From contig NZ_JBHTJH010000004.1 of NCBI RefSeq assembly GCF_042675645.1, forward strand, positions 1,178,001 through 1,242,000: a stretch of DNA of 64,000 nucleotides, given 5' to 3'. The translations under genes and the position numbers were made by a program. Below the pieces are notes generated by a model. That model saw only the letters and a list, made by a program, of their open reading frames with translations. It had not been told where the DNA came from and did no database searches. Below, piece by piece: positions 41,911-51,624 of the stretch; within the stretch, counting starts at the first letter, position 1; each line of letters opens with the position of its first letter. This DNA is from Sungkyunkwania multivorans (GTDB lineage: Bacteria; Bacteroidota; Bacteroidia; Flavobacteriales; Flavobacteriaceae).

Positions 41911-43773
41911 ATGAAAAAAATTACCTTTCTCTCCTTTCTTCTCCCCTATCTGTTAATGAGTCAAAATTTTGAAGAGGTCGCTATTGCGGCTGGTATCTCT
42001 CATGTATATGATCCTACTGGAACCATGGGTGGTGGAGCTACTTTCTTTGACTTTGACAATGACGGATGGGAGGATCTTTATGTCACTGGTGGTAACACTA
42101 TGGATACATTATATCGAAACAATCAAGATGGTACTTTTACCGATGTTACCACATCGGCAGGTCTCACATCGACCCAAGACTTCTATACTGTCGGTGTCAT
42201 AGCAGGAGATATTGATAACGACGGAGACCAAGACATTTTTATCAATACTTGGGGATTTTTCGGAAGTGAGCTTCAAAGAAATCTATTCTTTATCAACAAT
42301 GGGGATGGCACTTTTTCTGAAAAAGGATTGGAAGCTGGTTTTATCAAAACTTCGTTCTCTATGACCGCCACCTTTATCGATTATAATTTGGATGGTTTTT
42401 TGGATGTCTATATCGGCAACTACGTTGAGAACCCAATGGATACCTATGATAATGAAGGAAACATCAATGGTTTTGCGCACGATTGCTTTCCTAATCTCAT
42501 GTATAAGAATAATGGAGATGGTACCTTTACAGAAGTCTCGAGATTGTTAGGATTGGAGGATGTAGGATGTGCTTTGGCGGTTATGGCCACGGACTTTGAC
42601 CAAGATGGTGATATGGATCTATACATTGCCAATGATTTTGGTGAATTTATAGTGCCCAACGCCATGTATAGAAATGATCATCCTGCAGAAACCTTTACAA
42701 ACGTTTCTAGCAGCTGCGGGATGGATGTTGGGATCTACGGTATGGGAATCAGCAGTGCAGATCTAGATAAAGATGGAGATTTCGATTATTACGTCACCAA
42801 TCTAGGTAGAAATGTGCTCCTAGAAAATGATGGAAATCAAAACTTTACCGATATCGCCACACAAGCTGGTGTAGAAAACACCTATGCTTTGGATGCCCCA
42901 GGGAATCTATTCACCACGGGATGGGGAACAGCGTTTTGCGATGTCAATAACGATTCTTGGCCCGACCTGCTGGTTTCTAACGGTACTGTACCTGCAGCGG
43001 CTTTCATTGCGACCGGCGATATCGACCCAAACAAATTATACATCAATAATACCGATAACACCTTTACCGATGCTAGCCAAAGTTGGGGAGTAGATACCCA
43101 AGAAACCTGTAGAGGAATGAGCTATTCAGATTATGATAGGGATGGAGATATCGATTTTTTTGCTGTTTCGCTTAATCCTTTTCCAACTTCTAGATCCGTG
43201 CTATACCGAAATTCACTCAATCCCTCCTCGGCCATGAACGCAAACCATTGGCTTCAAATAGCACTTGAGGGGACAACAGTGAATAGAGATGCAGTCGGAG
43301 CACGAGTCAAGGTAAGCTTGAACAATGGCGACATACTCATTCAAGAAATACATGGTGGGGGAAGTCATGCCGGACAACATTCTAGGATACTGCATTTTGG
43401 GATAGGCACACATAACGTTGATAAGGTCGAAGTGATTTGGCCGGGAGGAACAGTTGAAGATTTTGGGGCGTTCAGCACTGGCCAAAGAGTATCGTTGAAA
43501 GAAGGCGATTCGGTATTGTCCACGGCATCTATCGGCGAACATTCCATTCGTATTTTTCCAAATCCAAGTAATGAGGGTGTTATCTATATCAAAGGAAACA
43601 CCATTTTTAAATCACTAGAAGTCTATGATATATTGGGGAATACTATAGATCGCTTCCTCTTGAAAAAAGATCCTGTAGAACAACTCGATCTTGGAGGGCT
43701 CCCTTCTGGCCTCTATTTCTTGAGTTTTACAGGAGATGGCCTTAGAAATACACAGAAAGTGGTCATTAACTAA
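41911..43773 (+). CDS. Secreted FG-GAP/VCBS repeat protein with ASPIC/UnbV domain (CRTAC1-like)
   Basis: This 620-aa protein has a signal peptide (LLPYLLMSQ) and a beta-propeller of repeated units with calcium-binding loops, for example FDFDNDGWEDLYVTGG, DIDNDGDQDIFINTW and DFDQDGDMDLYIAND. An ASPIC/UnbV domain follows (DAVGARVKVSLNNGDILIQE, ILHFGIGTHNVDKVEVIWPG), and a T9SS sorting domain ends the chain (IFPNPSNEGVIYIKG to TQKVVIN). Such CRTAC1-like proteins are common in marine Bacteroidota and are of unknown function, possibly adhesive. It lies after a terminator, so it may be transcribed separately from the enzymes upstream. Confidence 0.85.
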   Translation: MKKITFLSFLLPYLLMSQNFEEVAIAAGISHVYDPTGTMGGGATFFDFDNDGWEDLYVTGGNTMDTLYRNNQDGTFTDVTTSAGLTSTQDFYTVGVIAGDIDNDGDQDIFINTWGFFGSELQRNLFFINNGDGTFSEKGLEAGFIKTSFSMTATFIDYNLDGFLDVYIGNYVENPMDTYDNEGNINGFAHDCFPNLMYKNNGDGTFTEVSRLLGLEDVGCALAVMATDFDQDGDMDLYIANDFGEFIVPNAMYRNDHPAETFTNVSSSCGMDVGIYGMGISSADLDKDGDFDYYVTNLGRNVLLENDGNQNFTDIATQAGVENTYALDAPGNLFTTGWGTAFCDVNNDSWPDLLVSNGTVPAAAFIATGDIDPNKLYINNTDNTFTDASQSWGVDTQETCRGMSYSDYDRDGDIDFFAVSLNPFPTSRSVLYRNSLNPSSAMNANHWLQIALEGTTVNRDAVGARVKVSLNNGDILIQEIHGGGSHAGQHSRILHFGIGTHNVDKVEVIWPGGTVEDFGAFSTGQRVSLKEGDSVLSTASIGEHSIRIFPNPSNEGVIYIKGNTIFKSLEVYDILGNTIDRFLLKKDPVEQLDLGGLPSGLYFLSFTGDGLRNTQKVVIN

Positions 43774-43804
43774 AGTCGTTCGCAATCCCTTATAGAAAAG
43801 AATT

Positions 43805-44263
43805 TTAAGCTACACCGTTGATCGTTAGCAGCGAGGTTGCCCAGACGATGAGCGAAGAAAAGAATATACCGATAGCGTTTGCATAGAATGCCTTGCTTCT
43901 CTCAATGTTGAACAAATAGGTCGCAATGCTTCCAGCATAGACTCCCGTCCCAGGAAGAGGAATCATCACGAAGAGTATCAATCCCCAAAAACCGTATTTC
44001 TGGATTTTGGTACCAGATCCTGTTTTTGCTCGTCTTGCTACCCAGATCGCGGATTTTTTATAGGGATACCATTTTAATAGATACCCATTTATCCTATCCA
44101 AAAAGAACATCATTATCGGAAAGACCAATACGTTGGCCAAGAAGCCTAGTACGAAGACCCAATAGATGTTCACGCCATTGAACATCCCATAAGGAATACC
44201 TACCTTGGCTTCACCAAAGGGTGATAGACTCCATAATATTGTAACGATAATTTCTTTTAGCAC
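43805..44263 (-). CDS. Small multidrug export family membrane protein
   Basis: This 152-aa protein is of the Sm_multidrug_ex family (COG2426). The N-terminal block LWSLSPFGEAKVGIPYGMF, the central IMMFFLDRINGYLLKW and the helix GLILFVMIPLPGTGVYAGS are characteristic. Three to four membrane segments are expected. Its transport role is not well established in the family. It stands alone between convergent neighbours. Confidence 0.8.
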   Translation of the reverse strand: MLKEIIVTILWSLSPFGEAKVGIPYGMFNGVNIYWVFVLGFLANVLVFPIMMFFLDRINGYLLKWYPYKKSAIWVARRAKTGSGTKIQKYGFWGLILFVMIPLPGTGVYAGSIATYLFNIERSKAFYANAIGIFFSSLIVWATSLLTINGVA

Positions 44264-44463
44264 TATTTCGTTCTAAGGATTGCAAATCTAATACAGAAAT
44301 TTGTTTGCAGCGTTATTTTTAACAAGGACTTGGCATAAGATGTTGTGAATCACTCGAGTTTGTAGGTGAAAATAACTTGACCCATGGAAAACAGTCGAAT
44401 ATCGCTATATGATAAAGGCAAATAACAATGGTGAAAACATTTTGACACCTGAATAGCAATACT

Positions 44464-45552
44464 TTAAGCCATCACAGCCTTCAAGGTAGCCTTGCGTCGT
44501 ATCTTACCATTGACGGTCTCTTCGAACTTTTCTTTGAAAAGAATCTCTTTAGGAGTTTCGTAGTCGTCCAAGGTTTCCAAGGTTTTGATCTTCTCAAGAA
44601 GTTTATCAATGTCTTTTTCTTTTCCTTCGATCACCAGCACCAAACGTTCTCCTAATTCTTCGTCCTTAGTACCGCAAACAAAGAAACGCTCGTGAATAAT
44701 TGCTTGTAACTTATTTTCTATCTGCTCTGGAAAAAGTTTGTAGGCACCACTATTGACCACATTGTCTATTCTTCCCAACCACTCAAAAGAGGTGTCCGAG
44801 TATATCTTTACAAGATCATTAGTGATGATCCGATCAGCTCCGCGGTCTTTAGCGTCGATCACCAGGCATCCTCGATCATCTGAAGAGATCTCTACATTGG
44901 GCAGCGTTTTAAAGGTGTTCTTCTCTCCATCTTCCAACTCGAAGTGATTCAATCGTCGAGCTGCGACATGAGTGATGGTTTCGGTCATACCATAGGTCTC
45001 GAATACTTCGGTATCGACATCTTGCAACGCGGTCTTTAGATCATTGGAAACCGCTGCTCCACCAACGATCATTTTTTTAATACAGTTGATGCGGTCAAGG
45101 GAATTTCGAAGTTGTATAGGAACCATTGCGCAGAAGTCGTATTTCCTTTCTATCGCTTCCAGCGGATTTGAGGTTGGCGCTATCATATCGATCTCAAGTC
45201 CAAGGATCATAGCCCGCACCCACATCATCTTCCCTGCGATAAAGTTAGATGGCAGGCAATGCAACGCGCTATCACCTACCGAGACCTGAAAAAAATCACC
45301 TGTTGCGATCGCCGAATGAACCATGTGCTGCTTCTTAAGCCTTACCAATTTGGGTTTGCCCGTCGAACCCGAGGTATTTACGGAAATATAATCGTAATCA
45401 TTGAGCCAATCGATCAAGAAATCCCCAACCGACCTTTCATAAGGATGCCCCTCCTTGATCAAGCTATAAGCTACTTCTTTTAGATCTTCGCGATCGAAAT
45501 AGTGACCATTGAAACGGAATTTTAAATGGATGTTCTTATAGGTTGGTGTCAT
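44464..45552 (-). CDS. menE: o-Succinylbenzoate-CoA ligase
   Basis: MenE activates o-succinylbenzoate with ATP and CoA in menaquinone synthesis. The 362-aa protein has the AMP-forming signature VNTSGSTGKPKLVRLKKQ, the A5-type motif FETYGMTETITHVA, and the C-terminal hinge region GRIDNVVNSGAYKLFPEQIE with the catalytic lysine in ETVNGKIRRKA. It is shorter than proteobacterial MenE because the N-terminal subdomain is reduced, which is usual in Bacteroidota. The gene is the most downstream of the men genes here. Confidence 0.9.
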   Translation of the reverse strand: MTPTYKNIHLKFRFNGHYFDREDLKEVAYSLIKEGHPYERSVGDFLIDWLNDYDYISVNTSGSTGKPKLVRLKKQHMVHSAIATGDFFQVSVGDSALHCLPSNFIAGKMMWVRAMILGLEIDMIAPTSNPLEAIERKYDFCAMVPIQLRNSLDRINCIKKMIVGGAAVSNDLKTALQDVDTEVFETYGMTETITHVAARRLNHFELEDGEKNTFKTLPNVEISSDDRGCLVIDAKDRGADRIITNDLVKIYSDTSFEWLGRIDNVVNSGAYKLFPEQIENKLQAIIHERFFVCGTKDEELGERLVLVIEGKEKDIDKLLEKIKTLETLDDYETPKEILFKEKFEETVNGKIRRKATLKAVMA

Positions 45553-45657
45553 TTCTTAAGAAATATTAGTTAGCAGCACGCTGTTTTTACAAAAATAGGC
45601 AGAAAACTGATGTTTACCAGTTAATAGGTATCAAATAGACGATTCATCGATTCATGA

Positions 45658-46611
45658 TCAATTACCCAACTCTTCCATTTCGGCAGCATGGCTGGTATCC
45701 ACCACCTCGCCAAAAAGTCGTTCTTTCCAGTTGGTCCATTTATATTTTTTTGCAAACACAAATAATAGAATAGGATAGACGACCAATACTGGTATCAAAA
45801 TGTCAAAGCCGGCGGCAGGATCTGAAAGGTCCTTGAAAATAGAATGCGTTTGGAAAGCGGTCCAGTCTGCTGTGACCAGCAAGGCGGAGATCAAATTATT
45901 GGCTGCGTGAAACCCAAGTGCCAATTCCAGTCCGTCATCCATCAGCGTTAAAATCCCTAAAAAAAGTCCGGTACCAATATAATAGACCATCGCAATGTCG
46001 CCGATCTTTTCTACTTCTGGATTGAAATAATGAAGGCCTCCGAAGATCACGGAAGTCATCAAAAGTGGAAACCACCTGTTCTTGGCCAATGTTCCAAAAC
46101 CTTGCATCAAATACCCTCTAAAGAGATACTCCTCAAAACTGGTCTGCAGTGGAACAAAGATCACCGCTATCACTACCAAGATCAGAAATGGCACCAGTTT
46201 AAAATTCAGCAGATAGTTTTCGGGGGAGACGTAGTAATCGACCAAGGTGATGATAAGGGTCAAGGCTCCCCAAAGTCCAAAGGCGAACCACACGCGTTTC
46301 CAGTCGATCTTGGGTCTAGCGGTTGTAATAGACTTTCTGTTCTGGCCATGTACCGCTTTGAGCAAAAGGAATAAGGCCCCTAATGCAGCGGCAAACGGCA
46401 ATAACAACAAGAACAAGTTAAGGTTAGGTTCTAATACAGAAAATAAGGCCGATTGATCGGTGCCTTGTGCCAAAATATCTGGACCCTCCTTAAAGATCAG
46501 GGCTACCATAAAAGGTACCTGCGCCAAGGTATGGATCAAAATGATCAATAAGGAAACGACTATATATCTCCAAAATTCGTGTCTGAATTTAAATGCTTGT
46601 GCTATAAACAT
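45658..46611 (-). CDS. CPBP family intramembrane metalloprotease
   Basis: The 317-aa polytopic protein has the CPBP (Abi/CAAX) motifs: EEYLFRGYLMQG (EExxxR), then FGGLHYFNPE and GFHAANNLISALLV with the metal-binding histidines. About eight membrane segments are present. CPBP proteins act in prenyl-protein processing or bacteriocin immunity; the substrate here is unknown. It lies between menE and menC with only a 4-bp gap to menC, so it is probably co-transcribed with the men genes. Confidence 0.85.
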   Translation of the reverse strand: MFIAQAFKFRHEFWRYIVVSLLIILIHTLAQVPFMVALIFKEGPDILAQGTDQSALFSVLEPNLNLFLLLLPFAAALGALFLLLKAVHGQNRKSITTARPKIDWKRVWFAFGLWGALTLIITLVDYYVSPENYLLNFKLVPFLILVVIAVIFVPLQTSFEEYLFRGYLMQGFGTLAKNRWFPLLMTSVIFGGLHYFNPEVEKIGDIAMVYYIGTGLFLGILTLMDDGLELALGFHAANNLISALLVTADWTAFQTHSIFKDLSDPAAGFDILIPVLVVYPILLFVFAKKYKWTNWKERLFGEVVDTSHAAEMEELGN

Positions 46612-46615
46612 ATTA

Positions 46616-47653
46616 TCAAATTAAATTAATGTTCCAATCAAGGTTTCGATTATATTTTAACGTACCGCGGGCCACTTCCAAAGGCGAGCTGATATTATTG
46701 GTGAACAATCCACCGGTCCCCAATCCCTGAGGCATATTATTCTTTAAAGTATAGGTCCATTGCGCGATGGCATTGAGACCTATATTGCTTTCCAAAGCCG
46801 AGGTGACCCACCAACCGATACCATTTTCTTCAGCCAAGTGTATCCATTCTTCCGAACCCGCATAGCCTCCGATCAAGCTTGGTTTTAGAATGATGTACTG
46901 CGGTCTTATCGTTTGTAGCATTTCTTGCTTTTCCGTTACACCAAATATCCCGATCAATTCTTCATCCAATGCAATAGGAATGGGCGTCTGCTGGCATAGC
47001 CTGGCCATTTCGGAATAGTTTCCTTGTTTTATGGGTTGCTCTATAGAATGAATGTGCAACTCGGCCAATCTTTTTAGTTTGTCCAGTGCTTCATCAAAGC
47101 CAAAGGCACCATTGGCGTCCACTCGGATTTCGATATCCTTTGATGAAAATTCTTCCCGTATCGATTTCAATAATTTGATTTCAGCATCAAAATCAATAGC
47201 CCCTATCTTCATTTTTATACAATTGAAGCCATCATGGATCTTCTGGCGGATCTGTTCCTTCATAAACATCTCATCACCCATCCAAACCAGTCCGTTAATA
47301 GGGATCTGGGCAACTCCCTTTGTAAATTCTGAAGGGAACAACAGAAATGGATCCTCACTCTTCAAGGACATCAACGCCTGTTCGAGACCAAATTGAATAC
47401 TCGGAAATTCTCTTAGCTCGTGTCTTAATAAAAACGGATCCTGCATAATATGGTCACAGGTCCATTGCAGTCGTTCCTTATAATCTGAACGGTCATCTAT
47501 GCTTAGACCTCGCAATACACCGCACTCCCCTATTCCGATCTTTCCCTTTTCTCTAAGCACTATGAACCAAGTTTCCTTTTGGGTAAGTATCCCGCGAGAG
47601 GTTCCGCTTGGTCGTTTAAAGTGAAGGACATACTTCTGGTAGCTTGCTTTCAT
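46616..47653 (-). CDS. menC: o-Succinylbenzoate synthase
   Basis: MenC dehydrates SHCHC to o-succinylbenzoate. The 345-aa enolase-superfamily enzyme shows the catalytic pair KMKIG (Lys) and ILKPSLIGG (Lys), with metal ligands RVDANGAFG, IEQPI and ALDEELIG. The N-terminal capping domain includes GECGVLRGLSIDD. It is followed closely by the CPBP gene. Confidence 0.92.
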   Translation of the reverse strand: MKASYQKYVLHFKRPSGTSRGILTQKETWFIVLREKGKIGIGECGVLRGLSIDDRSDYKERLQWTCDHIMQDPFLLRHELREFPSIQFGLEQALMSLKSEDPFLLFPSEFTKGVAQIPINGLVWMGDEMFMKEQIRQKIHDGFNCIKMKIGAIDFDAEIKLLKSIREEFSSKDIEIRVDANGAFGFDEALDKLKRLAELHIHSIEQPIKQGNYSEMARLCQQTPIPIALDEELIGIFGVTEKQEMLQTIRPQYIILKPSLIGGYAGSEEWIHLAEENGIGWWVTSALESNIGLNAIAQWTYTLKNNMPQGLGTGGLFTNNISSPLEVARGTLKYNRNLDWNINLI

Positions 47654-47711
47654 AGGTAAGCCCGCTTGTAAGTTAGAAGACGCATATGATCAATGTTGAT
47701 TCTTGTCAAAT

Positions 47712-48389
47712 TCAAAGTTCGATGGTTTCCCCAATTTCTAGAAGCATTAGATCCAGACCAGCATCATAGAATGCTTTCTTTGCCGCATCGTGATCGATCT
47801 CAATATAACCGAAGGTATCAAAATGATAGCCTAGAACCTTATCGCAAGCTACGAAGTTGGCAGCATGAATGGCATCGGAGATTCCCATGGTAAAATTGTC
47901 GCCAATTGGTAAGACGGCAAGATCCAATTTGGTTTGCAAAGGAATAAGCTTCATATCTTGGGTAAGTGCGGTATCGCCAGCTATGTAAATATTCTTGCGC
48001 TCTCCTTCGATCACAAAGCCACCTGGCTGTCCGCCATAGCTACCATCGGGAAACGAGGAGGTATGAATAGCGTTCACATATTTCACTTTTCCAAAGGCAA
48101 ATTCCCAGCTTCCTCCATGGTTCATAGGATGCACATTGAATCCCTTGGCCTCGTAATGCGAGGCGATCTCATAGTTGGAAATGATCGTCGCCCCTGTTCG
48201 CTTTGCGATAGATTCGGCATCAAGAATATGGTCTTGATGCGCGTGAGTAAGCAATATGAAATCCGCGGCTAATTCGTCGATATTGACATTGGATGCCTTT
48301 TGGTTTCCAGAGATGAAAGGGTCCACAATTACATCATGACCACCGATCACTAGACCTAGACATGCATGACCGTAGAATGTTATTTTCAT
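47712..48389 (-). CDS. Metallo-beta-lactamase-fold metal-dependent hydrolase (UPF0173 type)
   Basis: This 225-aa MBL-fold enzyme has the motif LTHAHQDHILDAES (HxHxDH), later AIHTSSFPDG, IAGDTALTQDM and the C-terminal GYHFDTFGYIEID. These blocks are typical of the UPF0173 hydrolases (YtkL-like). The natural substrate is unknown. It lies 58 bp upstream of menC on the same strand and may be in the same transcript. Confidence 0.85.
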   Translation of the reverse strand: MKITFYGHACLGLVIGGHDVIVDPFISGNQKASNVNIDELAADFILLTHAHQDHILDAESIAKRTGATIISNYEIASHYEAKGFNVHPMNHGGSWEFAFGKVKYVNAIHTSSFPDGSYGGQPGGFVIEGERKNIYIAGDTALTQDMKLIPLQTKLDLAVLPIGDNFTMGISDAIHAANFVACDKVLGYHFDTFGYIEIDHDAAKKAFYDAGLDLMLLEIGETIEL

Positions 48390-48492
48390 TTGGTTCTAGT
48401 TTTGCTGAAGAGGCGATGCTACAGCAGGACCAACAAATCCTAGGTGCGGTCATTCTGTTAGACATGCTCTTGGTTGATTTAACTCGTTAAAG

Positions 48493-50424
48493 TTAACTAA
48501 ATTCGAACCAAAATCGGGAGCCTTTCCCTGTATTTTCATAGTTGAGATTGGACTTGAGCTGATTGGCCAGTCGCTTCATTAGACGAAGGCCAATAGAAGA
48601 TTTGTTCTTCTGTTCGATATCCTCGGAGATACCCACGCCATTGTCTGAATAGTCGAAATGATAGCCTTGTCCATTTTTTTGAAGATGAATTCGTATTTCG
48701 GGGGTGTTAATGCCTTCGAAGGCATATTTGTAAGAGTTTGAGACCAACTCGTTAAGGATCAACCCTAATGGGATAGCGGCGTCTACATCCAGTTCTACAT
48801 TGTCTGCCTCTACCAATACTTTGACATCCTCCTTATCCAATTTGAAGACCGAACTGATACTGTTTACCAAAGAATCGATATACCCACTCATTTCGATGAC
48901 AGAAAGGCCTTCGGTCTGATATAATTTTTGATGGATCAGGGCCATGGCCTTCACCCTGTTCTTTCCTTCTTGCAGGGCTGCCAGCGCCTCTTTGTTCTTG
49001 GTGTTCTTTGACTGAATGTTAAGCAAACTGGACACCATTTGGAGGTTGTTCTTCACCCTATGGTGAATCTCCTTCAATAAGGAGTCCTTTTCTATCAAAG
49101 CAGCTTCGATGATCTTCTTTTGATGCTCGATAAGTTGCTGGCTTTTTAGTTTTTTCACGTAGGCGTATGCCACAGCACCCAATCCAAGTAAGGAAAGGAA
49201 TAGGATGACCATTCCGTAGTTTAGTTTTCGGTCGCGTTCCTTGATATCGTTCTGATACTTTAGGTTGGCCAACTCTTGTTTCTGTGCTTTGCTCTTTTCA
49301 TTGTCTAGATCAGACTCGACCAAATATCCCATAAGTTCACGATAGCGTTTCTCTTCGAATATCGAATCTTTGGTCTTTATGTATTTGATGTAATGAAAAG
49401 AGGCGGAATCAGAAATACCTTTGGACAAATAATAATCGGCCATGAGGCGATCGAACTCAAAATTGGGAATACTGTATGCTTGGATACTGTCTAGATAAGA
49501 CTTTGCCCTATCTAGATTTCGAAGTTTGATGTGACAGCGGGCGAGTTCTTTCCAGCTTACAAGTACATTGTCAATATTCAATCCGTTGTAGTAATTCTGG
49601 CTCGTCTTCACATCAAATTCAAGAAGGGGAACCGCCTCCTCGTAGCGTCCTTCTTTCATACGGGCTTCACCAATATTTCCTTTGATGAGTCCTTTAAGAA
49701 AGACCACTTCATCATAATCTGGCGCCGTCTCATCATTTTGGGTAAAGTAAAGATCCACATGAGTCAATGCGCGATTGAATTGATAAACGGCATTATAGAT
49801 GAGTTTCTCACGGGTCATAAAAACTCCGATGTCATTGTAAAATTTGGCGCGGGCATGATGGTCGTCGTCCTTTATCTTATCCTTATACCTTAACATGTAG
49901 TCCGTTCTCGCCCGTTTGTGCTGTCCTAAGCTAGAATATATGTCGTAAAGGTAGATATCTTCCCCAAAGAGTTTCTTCTTCTGATTACGTATCCCCAATT
50001 GTTTTTCGAACAAACTTAACTCAGCATATCCTTTGTCTAACACCTCCAATATCATCGAAAGCTGAAATTTGTTGAGTCCAATTCTTTCATCGTACACCTC
50101 AGAGGCTAAGATCACACATTGATCAAAACTGTTCTGGTCTAGGTAAATTTGACTCAAGATCGCTTTATAAAGAAGTATGCCACGTTTGTCCTCCTTGGTT
50201 TTTGCCGCACTTAAATAGCCAGAAATTGCGCTCATCCAAACATCTGGTGCCGTGTCCTTGTAGCGATCGGTATTCTCAAAGAAGTAAACAAAGCGCTGTT
50301 CATCATCTTTCAGTTCATGAAACACTTTTAGGGCACTATCGTCCTTCCCATTGTCCGCAAATGTGGTTACAACGCAGGCGAATAGCATTAGAATGATCGA
50401 GGTCAAATTTTTAAAGCTGTTCAT
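48493..50424 (-). CDS. TPR-containing sensor histidine kinase (HisKA_2 type)
   Basis: The 643-aa sensor has an N-terminal signal (MLFACVVTTFADNG), an alpha-helical TPR-like region (about 30-390), a membrane helix (YGMVILFLSLLGLGAVAYAYV), and a HisKA_2 dimerisation domain with the phospho-accepting His in LKEIHHRVKNNLQMVSSLL. The ATPase domain includes LGLILNELVSNSYKYAF (N box) and FDYSDNGVGISEDIE (G1), ending SRFWFEFS. Such kinases in Bacteroidota pair with LytTR regulators, and one is encoded just upstream (50855-51592). The sensed signal is unknown. Confidence 0.9.
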   Translation of the reverse strand: MNSFKNLTSIILMLFACVVTTFADNGKDDSALKVFHELKDDEQRFVYFFENTDRYKDTAPDVWMSAISGYLSAAKTKEDKRGILLYKAILSQIYLDQNSFDQCVILASEVYDERIGLNKFQLSMILEVLDKGYAELSLFEKQLGIRNQKKKLFGEDIYLYDIYSSLGQHKRARTDYMLRYKDKIKDDDHHARAKFYNDIGVFMTREKLIYNAVYQFNRALTHVDLYFTQNDETAPDYDEVVFLKGLIKGNIGEARMKEGRYEEAVPLLEFDVKTSQNYYNGLNIDNVLVSWKELARCHIKLRNLDRAKSYLDSIQAYSIPNFEFDRLMADYYLSKGISDSASFHYIKYIKTKDSIFEEKRYRELMGYLVESDLDNEKSKAQKQELANLKYQNDIKERDRKLNYGMVILFLSLLGLGAVAYAYVKKLKSQQLIEHQKKIIEAALIEKDSLLKEIHHRVKNNLQMVSSLLNIQSKNTKNKEALAALQEGKNRVKAMALIHQKLYQTEGLSVIEMSGYIDSLVNSISSVFKLDKEDVKVLVEADNVELDVDAAIPLGLILNELVSNSYKYAFEGINTPEIRIHLQKNGQGYHFDYSDNGVGISEDIEQKNKSSIGLRLMKRLANQLKSNLNYENTGKGSRFWFEFS

Positions 50425-50854
50425 GCTGTTTTATCTAAGGCAATAATCGAGTGAATTTACTAAATATTATTCAACTAAGGATATGATTGACTCCATTTAA
50501 CTTGTTGTCGTTTCGCCATGAATTACTGAGAATGATACATATGCCGTTTGTCTGCTAAATGTAACACTTGGTCGGCGAAAAAACCAAATGAATGTTGCAA
50601 ATACCTGAAATTTAGTGGTAACAAAGTCGATACATAGGTTTTGAAGGGATTTAAAACAAAAAAAAGGCTCCAAGTAGGTAGGAGCCTTTTCAATAACTAA
50701 AGTGTATGCTTTTTAGATTTGGGGACTAAAATCATTAACACTTAATAACCAATAACCAAGGCTAATTACGGTACATTTGATGTTTTAAAAAATTAAATGT
50801 TGTCAACCGTACCAAAAATGTGGTAAGGATGGAGAAAAACGTAAGGAACGGTAG
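50425..50854. other. Intergenic region between the kinase and its regulator
   Basis: These 430 bp hold a strong hairpin (50662-50690) and no plausible gene. The promoter of the kinase gene must lie on the minus strand between the hairpin and 50424, but I could not place it. Confidence 0.5.
50662..50690. terminator. Terminator between the LytTR regulator and the kinase gene
   Basis: AAAAGGCTCC pairs perfectly with GGAGCCTTTT around a 9-nt loop and has A- and T-rich flanks. It would end transcripts from the regulator gene on the minus strand, so the kinase appears to have its own promoter. Confidence 0.85.
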
Positions 50855-51592
50855 CTATTGGTTTAACGAGGAAAGGATAAAATCCCGAAACTCCTTTGAA
50901 ATAGGGATCAATTCGTCTTTGATCACCACATCCTTGCTATTAAGTGCCTGAATATGGTCGATGTTGATGATATACGACTTGTGAACCCTAAAGAACTTGT
51001 TGTCCGGAAGTTTTGATATATAGTCTTTAAGCGAAGACCGCACCAGAAACTTCTTATCTACAGTATTTATCTCTAAATAGACATTGTCTGCTTTGATAAA
51101 TTGAATGTCTGTAAAATAAACCCTATGGAATAGATTTTGCTTCTTGATGAAGATGGAATCATTCAATAACGAACTGGTGGAAGTTTCTTCTCCTTCTTCT
51201 TCTTTAGCTGCTGAAGGTGTGAAATTTGAAAGTGTGATCTCTATGGCAGTAAACAGGTCTCCTTGTTCAAAAGGTTTTACCACATAGTTATTAGGGCTTA
51301 CCAGTTTTGCCTTTTCCACGGTGGCCTTATCGGAGTTTGAAGTGACAAATATGAAAGGAATATCATAATTTGATCTAATATATCTTCCGACGTCGATTCC
51401 AGTTTTCTCCGTTGCAAGCATGACGTCCAACAACGCCAGGTCTACCTGGTTTGATGCCAATGCCTCTATCGCTGCCTCGTAACTAATTACATTGTCTACA
51501 ACTTCATACCCGATATCTTCGAGCATTTCTTGCATGTCGTCTGCAATTATCACGTTATCTTCTACAATAAGAATCTTTACTTTACCAGTCAC
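50855..51592 (-). CDS. LytTR-family response regulator
   Basis: This 245-aa regulator has a receiver domain (KILIVEDNVIIADD, phosphorylation site in LALLDVMLATEKTG, VTSNSDKA, VVKPFEQ) and a C-terminal LytTR DNA-binding domain (DIQFIKADNVYLEINTVDKK, SLKDYISKLPDNKFFRVHKS, YIINIDHI). It is very probably the partner of the kinase at 48493-50424, despite the terminator between them. It lies just downstream of menA on the same strand. Confidence 0.92.
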   Translation of the reverse strand: MTGKVKILIVEDNVIIADDMQEMLEDIGYEVVDNVISYEAAIEALASNQVDLALLDVMLATEKTGIDVGRYIRSNYDIPFIFVTSNSDKATVEKAKLVSPNNYVVKPFEQGDLFTAIEITLSNFTPSAAKEEEGEETSTSSLLNDSIFIKKQNLFHRVYFTDIQFIKADNVYLEINTVDKKFLVRSSLKDYISKLPDNKFFRVHKSYIINIDHIQALNSKDVVIKDELIPISKEFRDFILSSLNQ

Positions 51593-51624
51593 AGAAATAG
51601 GATTTAAGGGTAATAACCACGAAA

